A DNA stretch of 37,668 nucleotides from Sphingomonas sp. Leaf33 (GTDB lineage Bacteria > Pseudomonadota > Alphaproteobacteria > Sphingomonadales > Sphingomonadaceae): contig NZ_LMLB01000008.1 in the NCBI RefSeq assembly GCF_001421785.1, positions 1-37,668 of the forward strand, given 5' to 3'. Both the position numbers and the translations under genes were made by a program. The notes under the pieces were generated by a model that did no database searches, was not told the DNA's origin, and worked only from the letters and a program-made list of their open reading frames with translations. How positions within the stretch are numbered: position 1 is the stretch's first letter; the number at the start of each line of letters is the position of its first letter. Below, in pieces: positions 32,731-37,668 of the stretch.

Positions 32731-34002
32731 TTACAGCGTCCAAATCTTTGCGCCGCCCGCACCGTGTTGGCCGCGGTCGAGGACGCCCTTGAGGTCGGCG
32801 ATGCCGCCGTCCGGGCCGAGCAAGGCGGCGAACGTCGCGAAGCCGTCGATCAGTTCGCGGTGCGGGACCGCCAGAACGACGAGATCGTAGGGACCCGCCG
32901 GCTCGGCGACGAGGTCGAGGCCGTATTCGTGGCTTGCTTCCTCGGCCGAGACCAGCGGATCGTGCACATCGACGTCGTGGCCATGACTCCGGAAGGCGGC
33001 GACCAAGTCGGCGACCTTCGAATTGCGCAGGTCGGGCACGTCGGGCTTGAACGCGAGGCCGAGGATCAGGACGCGGCCCGCGCCGCCGCCGTGCCAGTCG
33101 TGCACCTGGCCTGCGACCCAGGCGGCCATGCCGTCGTTGGTGTCGCGCCCGGCCAGGATGATGCGCGGATCGCAGCCGAGCTCGGTCGCGCGGTGCGCAA
33201 GGTAATAGGGATCGACGCCGATGCAGTGGCCGCCGACCAGGCCGGGTTCGAACTTCAGGAAGTTCCACTTGGTGCCCGCCGCCGCCAGCACGTCCCACAC
33301 CGACAGGTTCATGCGTGCAAAGATCTGCGTGATCTCGTTGACGAAGGCGATGTTGATGTCGCGCTGGGCGTTCTCGATGACCTTGGCGGCTTCGGCGGCC
33401 TTGATCGAGGCCGCACGGAACACGCCGCCGGTCGTCACCTGTTCATAGAGGGCGGCGACGCGGTCGAGCACTTCCGGCGTCTGGCCCGACACGACCTTGA
33501 TGATGCGGTCGACGGTATGTTCCCGGTCGCCGGGATTGATCCGCTCGGGGCTGTAGCCCAGGAAGAAGTCCTCGCCGCAGGTGAGCCCGCTCAGCCGTTC
33601 CAGCTCGGGACCGCACATATCCTCGGTGACGCCGGGGTAAACGGTGCTTTCATAGACGACGATCGACTTGCGTCCGGCCTTGAGCATCCCCGCGACGGTG
33701 CGCGTCGCGGCCATCACGATCGACAGGTCGGGCGTGTTGGTGTCATCGACCGGCGTCGGCACGGTGACGATGTAGAAATCGGACGGCGGACACGCGGAAG
33801 CATCGGTCGTCAGCTTGAGCGACGATGCGGCGAGGCGGTCGGGTTCGATCTCGCCGGTGCGGTCGTGGCCGCGCTCCAGTTCGGCGATGCGGCCGGTGTC
33901 GACGTCCAGGCCCCAGGTCTCGACCGACTTCGCCAGCGCCACGGCAAGCGGCAACCCGACATAGCCGAGCCCGACCACCACAACGCGCTTGTCATCCGCC
34001 AT
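32731..34002 (-). CDS. UDP-sugar 6-dehydrogenase (TviB/WbpA-like nucleotide sugar dehydrogenase)
   Basis: This 423-residue NAD-dependent enzyme oxidises C6 of a UDP-sugar to the uronate in two steps. The N-terminal NAD site GLGYVGLP is at residues 11-18. VPTPVD follows near 81-86, the ESTVYPG motif near 118-124 and GYSPERINPGD near 149-159. The catalytic Cys260 lies in GGHCIGVDP. The SPERINPGD form is typical of the TviB/WbpA group acting on UDP-GlcNAc or UDP-GalNAc rather than of UDP-glucose dehydrogenases, though specificity is not certain. The ATG at 34002 is the natural start. It supplies the uronate acted on by the epimerase and possibly AsnB. Confidence 0.92.
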   Translation of the reverse strand: MADDKRVVVVGLGYVGLPLAVALAKSVETWGLDVDTGRIAELERGHDRTGEIEPDRLAASSLKLTTDASACPPSDFYIVTVPTPVDDTNTPDLSIVMAATRTVAGMLKAGRKSIVVYESTVYPGVTEDMCGPELERLSGLTCGEDFFLGYSPERINPGDREHTVDRIIKVVSGQTPEVLDRVAALYEQVTTGGVFRAASIKAAEAAKVIENAQRDINIAFVNEITQIFARMNLSVWDVLAAAGTKWNFLKFEPGLVGGHCIGVDPYYLAHRATELGCDPRIILAGRDTNDGMAAWVAGQVHDWHGGGAGRVLILGLAFKPDVPDLRNSKVADLVAAFRSHGHDVDVHDPLVSAEEASHEYGLDLVAEPAGPYDLVVLAVPHRELIDGFATFAALLGPDGGIADLKGVLDRGQHGAGGAKIWTL

Positions 34003-34125
34003 CGTCGATACTTTCCCTAGAACCCCGTGAACGTCGGCTCCTTTATCGACAACGGGCGGAACGGCAAGCCATGACCGTCCGGATCAGGGGCGACACTGGG
34101 GCGCTGACACCGGATCCGGGTGAGA

Positions 34126-34428
34126 TTACTGCGCGTGGTCCTGCGCCGGATCGACGAATTCGATGGCGGTCACGCCCTTGTCGCTCAGCTTGAACAGGAT
34201 CCTGGCGAGGCAGCGGTTGCTGGCGCGATCGGGGGCGATGACGCGGACGGGTACGCCGCGGGCCCAGTCGCGGACGTGCGCGTCGAATTCGCGGCTCGAC
34301 ATCTCGCGACCGCGCAACTGTACCGAACAGCGTGCGCGCTTGGCCTGAACGACGATCTCGTCAGTGGGCGCCGGTGTCGGCGCGGCGACCTGGAACAGCA
34401 GTACGAGTGACAACATGGGGGCGATCAC
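34126..34428 (-). CDS. Small secreted protein, unknown function
   Basis: This 100-residue protein has a short hydrophobic N-terminus (MLSLVLLFQVAA after the fourth codon) that looks like a signal peptide. The mature part holds two Cys residues (RCSVQL and NRCLAR) that could form a disulphide, and a DEIVVQAKRARC stretch. The start is GTG at 34428, overlapping the upstream stop as GTGA; ATG at 34416 is an alternative. No family is recognised. Coupling to the lipoprotein gene suggests joint expression. Confidence 0.65.
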   Translation of the reverse strand: MIAPMLSLVLLFQVAAPTPAPTDEIVVQAKRARCSVQLRGREMSSREFDAHVRDWARGVPVRVIAPDRASNRCLARILFKLSDKGVTAIEFVDPAQDHAQ

Positions 34429-34841
34429 CGTGCTGCGCGGCGGCGTTCCATCGCCGCCTGGACCGCGGCATTGGCCTTGGCCTGATCGATGGGCGTGACC
34501 GGAGCGACCGGCCGCGCGGCGGCGGCGGGCGGCGTGACGGCGAGTTCGTCCATCACCGGGTCGGGCGCGACCGCTTCGGGCAGTATGGTGTTGGCGGCGG
34601 CGGCGTCCTGCGCATTGGCCATCGCTTCCTCGGCCAGCATGTTCTCGAGCGCGGCGGCGCGCGCTTCGGCGCGCGCGGCGGCGACCTCGGCCATTTCGCG
34701 GCGCAGATCGGCCGCGGCGCGTGCGGCGTCTTGGGCATTAGCCTCGGCCAGCGCTTCGGCGGGCGACGACCGGCGATCGCAGCCGCCAATCGACGGCGCG
34801 GCGAGCAGGGTCAGCAGGACGATCCGAACGGCCGGTTTCAT
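34425..34841 (-). CDS. Ala-rich probable lipoprotein with coiled-coil region
   Basis: This is a 138-residue protein. The N-terminal hydrophobic stretch (VRIVLLTLLAAP) ends in SIGGC, a plausible lipobox, so it may be an envelope lipoprotein. About residues 27-85 are rich in Ala, Glu and Arg with heptad-like spacing and could be a coiled coil. The C-terminal part is Pro/Ala-rich. The ATG at 34841 is preferred over a TTG at 34862. I do not recognise a family, and the low complexity means some doubt that it is fully as drawn. It lies upstream of, and overlaps, the small secreted protein gene. Confidence 0.6.
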   Translation of the reverse strand: MKPAVRIVLLTLLAAPSIGGCDRRSSPAEALAEANAQDAARAAADLRREMAEVAAARAEARAAALENMLAEEAMANAQDAAAANTILPEAVAPDPVMDELAVTPPAAAARPVAPVTPIDQAKANAAVQAAMERRRAAR

Positions 34842-34899
34842 GGGCCCGGTGTACGGTCGCAAATCGCGCGCGACAACCGTTCGGACGTCCCTGCAAATA

Positions 34900-34920
34900 G
34901 CGATAATCCTTTCTTATCGC
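34900..34920. promoter_or_regulatory. Inverted repeat between lipoprotein and recombinase genes
   Basis: GCGATAA-TCCTTTC-TTATCGC has perfect 7-bp arms. It lies 60 bp before the recombinase ATG and 59 bp before the divergent lipoprotein ATG. It is a candidate operator shared by the two genes. The function is inferred from position only. Confidence 0.4.
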
Positions 34921-34980
34921 GATCCGTCATGACAGGGTCCGGGAAGGGCGGAATTGGGGTCCGCGAACGGGGAAACGGCG

Positions 34981-36093
34981 ATGGACGACGTGGACGATGG
35001 ATCGGGCCAGGCATTGATCGTGCCGTACCGCACGGACGCGACCGCGCTCCCTGAATTGTTCGCCGACGAAGTCTCGCGCGCGCGCGCGTATATAGAAGCC
35101 TCGCGCGCGTCGGCGACGCGGCGGGCGTACGCGGCCGACTGGCGGGTGTTCACCGCGTGGTGCGATGCGCGCGGCCTCACCGCGCTGCCGGCGACGCCGG
35201 GTACGGTCGCGGTGTTCCTGACTGCGATGAAGGACGGCGATGCGGCCACCGACCCGCCGCGTATCCCTAAGAAGGTGTCGACCCTGTCGCGCTACCTGGC
35301 GGCGATCAACGACCGTCACCGCGAGGGCGGCTATCTCGCGCCATCGGAGCAGGACGGCGGCCATGCGCTGCGTCGGACGTTCGCGGGCATCCGCAACACC
35401 CACGGCGTGCGGCCCGCGCGCAAGGCGGCGGCCGACGGCGACATCCTGGAGCGGATGCTGGGGGCAATCGAGGGCGACGACATCCGCGCGGTACGAGACC
35501 GCGCGCTGCTGGCGATCGGCATGGCGGCGGCGCTGCGCCGGTCCGAGCTGGTCGCGCTGACCTTTACCGATATTGCGGTGGTGCCCGAGGGCCTGCGCAT
35601 CTTCGTCGCGCGGTCGAAGACAGATCAGGCGGGGCACGGCGTGTGGATCGCCATCCCTGAAGGTCGCCGCATCCGCCCGAAGGCGCTGCTGCTCGCCTGG
35701 CTGCGCGCGGCGCGGATCGGCGATGGCCCCGTGTTCCGCAAGCTCGCCGAAATCCGCGTCGCCGCGCGCGACCCTGATACGGGTGCCGCGCTGACCGATA
35801 CCGACGGGCGCGCGCGGCGTGTCTGGGCGGAGGACCGCGTGCAGCCGCGCGCGATGAGTGCGCAGGGCGTCGCGCTGGTGGTGAAGGCCCGCGCGCAAGC
35901 GGTCGGGCTCGATCCCGCCGACTTCGCCGGCCATTCGCTGCGATCGGGCTTCCTGACCGAGGCCGCGCGACAGCCCGGCGCCAACATCTTCAAGATGCGC
36001 GAGGTCAGCCGCCACAAGTCGGTCGAGATCCTGGCCGACTACGTCCGCAACCACGACCTGTTCCGCGACCATGCGGGGGAACGCTTCCTGTGA
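34981..36093 (+). CDS. Tyrosine recombinase / phage-type integrase
   Basis: This 370-residue site-specific recombinase has an N-terminal SAM-like core-binding domain at about residues 25-145 (SRASATRRAYAADWRVFTAWC). The catalytic domain carries the whole active-site set: Arg186 in ALRRSEL, Lys213 in RSKTD, His318-x2-Arg321 in HSLRSG, His345 in SRHKS and nucleophile Tyr354 in ADYVRN. It is therefore likely active. The ATG at 34981 has GGGGAA seven bases upstream. No tRNA or clear attachment-site repeat was seen beside it. It converges on the T4SS-side genes with three bases between stops. It may serve an integrated island or be a free-standing resident recombinase. Confidence 0.92.
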   Translation: MDDVDDGSGQALIVPYRTDATALPELFADEVSRARAYIEASRASATRRAYAADWRVFTAWCDARGLTALPATPGTVAVFLTAMKDGDAATDPPRIPKKVSTLSRYLAAINDRHREGGYLAPSEQDGGHALRRTFAGIRNTHGVRPARKAAADGDILERMLGAIEGDDIRAVRDRALLAIGMAAALRRSELVALTFTDIAVVPEGLRIFVARSKTDQAGHGVWIAIPEGRRIRPKALLLAWLRAARIGDGPVFRKLAEIRVAARDPDTGAALTDTDGRARRVWAEDRVQPRAMSAQGVALVVKARAQAVGLDPADFAGHSLRSGFLTEAARQPGANIFKMREVSRHKSVEILADYVRNHDLFRDHAGERFL

Positions 36094-36096
36094 GCG

Positions 36097-36570
36097 TTAC
36101 CGTGCGGGCGTGGTGAATCGCCCGACCTCGACCAGCGCGGGATCGACCGGATAGCCGGTCACCGGCATCCCGCCGGTATCGAGCCAGGCGTGCGCGCCAA
36201 GCTTCTCGGGCTTCGAGCGGTCGACACCCAGGTGCAGCACGCTGTCGATCCCGCGCCGGCTGAGCATCGTGCGCGCGGCGATCGCCTGTTGCAGGCAGAG
36301 CGACCGGAACGGCAGCCACGGCGCCAACGCGACCACTGCCCAGCGGATGTCGTGGACCACCGCGCGCACGTCGGGTGGCGGTGGCGATGCGACGGCGGGC
36401 ACGGGCGGCGGCGGGGTCAGCCCGCCCAGCTGCCGCGCAAGCACGCGGAACGGCAGCAAGGTGCGCGCGCGGGCGACGACGAGGGCGGCCAGCGCTTCTG
36501 CGACCAAGCGGCGGTCGTGGCCGCCGAGCCGGAGCGCGGTGCCGAGCTTGTGCAGGATCGGCGCGGTCAT
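36097..36570 (-). CDS. Lasso-peptide-B2-type (transglutaminase-like core) protein
   Basis: This is a 157-residue protein. The C-terminal half matches the B2 cysteine-protease fold of lasso peptide clusters: Cys92 in RSLCLQQAIAAR, then LSRRGID and LHLGV, then His127 in GAHAWLD with Asp131 just after. The N-terminal half is helical and Pro-rich near residues 52-66. In lasso clusters B2 removes the leader peptide with help from a B1 recognition protein. No B1, cyclase or precursor is visible here. Its ATG overlaps the VirB11 stop as ATGA. A role in processing a peptide linked to the secretion system is a guess. Confidence 0.78.
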   Translation of the reverse strand: MTAPILHKLGTALRLGGHDRRLVAEALAALVVARARTLLPFRVLARQLGGLTPPPPVPAVASPPPPDVRAVVHDIRWAVVALAPWLPFRSLCLQQAIAARTMLSRRGIDSVLHLGVDRSKPEKLGAHAWLDTGGMPVTGYPVDPALVEVGRFTTPAR

Positions 36571-37556
36571 GACGCGGGGTCGGCCAGCACGACTTCGGCG
36601 ACGTGCCGCCGTCCGCCGCTGCGGGCGAGCTGGACGAATACGCCGATCGTGCTGCGGACATAATGGTGCACGTCGGCGCGATCGAGCCGCCCGCCGCCCT
36701 GCAGCACCAGCAGCACGATCTGTTCGATCGCGCCCGCCGCACTGTCGGCGTGGACCGAACTCATCGATCCGGGATGGCCGGTGTTGACCGCGCGCAGGAA
36801 GGTATAGGCCTCGGTCCCGCGCAATTCGCCCAGGATGATGCGGTCGGGTCGCATCCGGAGCGATGCGGCGAGCAGCATGTCGGCATCGACCCTCGCCTCG
36901 CCCAGCTCGCCGCGTGCCGCGACCAGTCCGACCGCGTTGGCGTGGGTAAGTTTGAGCTCGGGCGTATCCTCGATCAGGATCAGCCGCTCGTCCGCCGGCA
37001 CTTCCTGGAGCAGCGCGTTCAGGAACGTCGTCTTGCCGGTCGAGGTGCCGCCTGACACCAGGATGTTCTTGCGCGCGCGGACCGCCGCCGACAACATGCC
37101 GGCGATGTCGCCCGACGCAAGCAGGTCGGCCAGCTCGGCATCCACACTCGCATGGCTAAAACCGGTGCCGCGCCGCGTGTCGGCGAACGCGCCGGCCGCG
37201 ACATAGTCGGACAGCCGCAGGTCCGACGACAGATGCTTGCGGATCGCCAGCGCCATGGGGCCGCGCGTCGCGGGCGGCGCGATGATCTGGACGCGCGCGC
37301 CGTCGGGCAATGTCGCCGAGAGGAGGGGATGTTCGCGGCTGATCCCCTGATCGCTGAGCGACGCGATCTGCCGCGACAGGCGGGCGAGCACCGTTTCGTC
37401 GAGCGTGGGCACGTCGTGGCGCTCGACCTGGCCGCGGATACTCTCGGTCCAGACCTCGCCGGGGCGGTTGACGTAGATGTCGGTCACGTCGCTGCGCTCG
37501 AGGAAGGTTTTCAGCGGCGCGAGATAGCTTTGGAGGTAGCGGCGGGGTGCGGTCAC
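36567..37556 (-). CDS. virB11: VirB11-family type IV secretion ATPase
   Basis: This 329-residue hexameric traffic ATPase has an N-terminal domain at about residues 1-140 (FLERSDVTDIYVNRPGEVW). The ATPase domain carries Walker A GGTSTGKT (residues 169-176), an Asp box LILIEDTPEL, Walker B-like RPDRIILGELRG and a His box TGHPGSMSSVHAD. It powers pilus assembly and substrate transfer at the inner membrane. VirB11 is preferred over TrbB or CpaF because the preceding gene encodes a VirB10 C-terminus. The GTG at 37556 overlaps the virB10 stop as GTGA. Confidence 0.92.
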   Translation of the reverse strand: MTAPRRYLQSYLAPLKTFLERSDVTDIYVNRPGEVWTESIRGQVERHDVPTLDETVLARLSRQIASLSDQGISREHPLLSATLPDGARVQIIAPPATRGPMALAIRKHLSSDLRLSDYVAAGAFADTRRGTGFSHASVDAELADLLASGDIAGMLSAAVRARKNILVSGGTSTGKTTFLNALLQEVPADERLILIEDTPELKLTHANAVGLVAARGELGEARVDADMLLAASLRMRPDRIILGELRGTEAYTFLRAVNTGHPGSMSSVHADSAAGAIEQIVLLVLQGGGRLDRADVHHYVRSTIGVFVQLARSGGRRHVAEVVLADPAS

Positions 37557-37668
37557 CGGCGGCTCTCGACCGCCGAGAAATCGAGGTCGCGCGCGACGAA
37601 CACGCTGATGCTGGTGCCCGCGCGCACCTTCAGCGTCGGGGTGACCTGGCTGTTCTGGTTGAAGCCGA
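37553..37668 (-). CDS. virB10: VirB10-family T4SS core protein, C-terminal fragment (cut by window edge)
   Basis: Only the last 37 codons are inside the window. They read FNQNSQVTPTLKVRAG and end with VFVARDLDFSAVESRR. The pattern of an Asn-rich helix, then a TLKVRAGT strand, then VFVARDLDF is the conserved end of VirB10/TrbI proteins, which span both membranes as part of the secretion core. The stop overlaps the virB11 GTG. The rest of the gene and of the virB set should lie to the right. Confidence 0.85.
   Translation of the reverse strand, partial: GFNQNSQVTPTLKVRAGTSISVFVARDLDFSAVESRR

Noticed and set aside
32728..34020. 430-codon plus-strand frame opposite the UDP-sugar dehydrogenase
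   Set aside because: The minus strand encodes a full dehydrogenase with catalytic Cys260 over the same span; the plus frame shows no family signature.
11771..36570. A lasso peptide cluster, because both an AsnB-like protein and a B2-like protein are present
   Set aside because: They are over 22 kb apart, on different units, and no precursor or B1/RRE protein was seen; the AsnB homologue sits within EPS genes.
36567..37556. CpaF (tad pilus) or TrbB identity for the ATPase
   Set aside because: The preceding partial gene reads as a VirB10 C-terminus, which places the ATPase in a VirB-type T4SS.

Overview
This window is high-GC chromosomal DNA whose gene content points to a sphingomonad (Alphaproteobacteria, Sphingomonas or a close relative). 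The signs are an overlapping crtZ-crtW carotenoid pair, a sphingan-like exopolysaccharide (EPS) region with rmlCBDA and a polyprenyl-phosphate sugar transferase, and many ATGA/GTGA stop-start overlaps. This assignment rests on gene families only; no search was run.

Layout. 0.2-2.2 kb: a divergent pair, a MarR regulator and an exported S33-type alpha/beta hydrolase. 2.6-3.8 kb: crtZ and crtW (beta-carotene hydroxylase and ketolase). 3.8-7.2 kb, minus strand: rmlC-rmlB-rmlD-rmlA for dTDP-L-rhamnose. 7.3-8.6 kb, plus strand: the priming glycosyltransferase. 8.6-10.0 kb, minus: a PDZ-M48 lipoprotein peptidase and a membrane-anchored J-domain protein. 10.35-10.6 kb, minus: a small exported membrane protein with its own terminator. 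10.8-25.0 kb, minus: one long, tightly packed EPS operon. Read in the direction of transcription it encodes an EpsG-like polymerase, GT4, a CofD/YvcK-like protein, a HAD phosphatase, GT2, a nucleotidyltransferase, GT4, GT2, FkbM methyltransferase, GT2, a Wzx-type flippase, an AsnB-type amidotransferase and a UDP-uronate 4-epimerase. 25.1-26.3 kb, plus: another GT4. 26.3-31.8 kb, minus: the export module of Wza lipoprotein, Wzc-type BY-kinase, a TPR-like protein and an O-antigen ligase/polymerase. 31.9-34.0 kb, minus: a PPP-type phosphatase and a UDP-HexNAc/UDP-sugar 6-dehydrogenase. 34.1-34.8 kb: two small secreted or lipid-anchored hypotheticals. 35.0-36.1 kb, plus: a tyrosine recombinase. 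36.1 kb to the end, minus: a lone lasso-type B2 protease-like protein, VirB11 and the C-terminus of VirB10, the edge of a type IV secretion system.

How it works together. The genes describe a Wzx/Wzy-dependent heteropolysaccharide. The priming transferase loads the first sugar on undecaprenyl phosphate, and six other glycosyltransferases extend the unit with rhamnose and probably (amidated) uronic acids. The flippase and polymerases move and polymerise it, and Wzc/Wza control chain length and export. The least ordinary part is the coupled nucleotidyltransferase / GT2 / HAD / CofD-like block (19.1-22.6 kb), which could make and transfer an unusual phospho-substituent or could be a UDP-sugar-sensing control unit. 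The flippase, GT2 and FkbM genes (13.9-16.9 kb) are clearly lower in GC and look like a swapped-in serotype cassette. No tRNA, rRNA, CRISPR array or insertion sequence was found.
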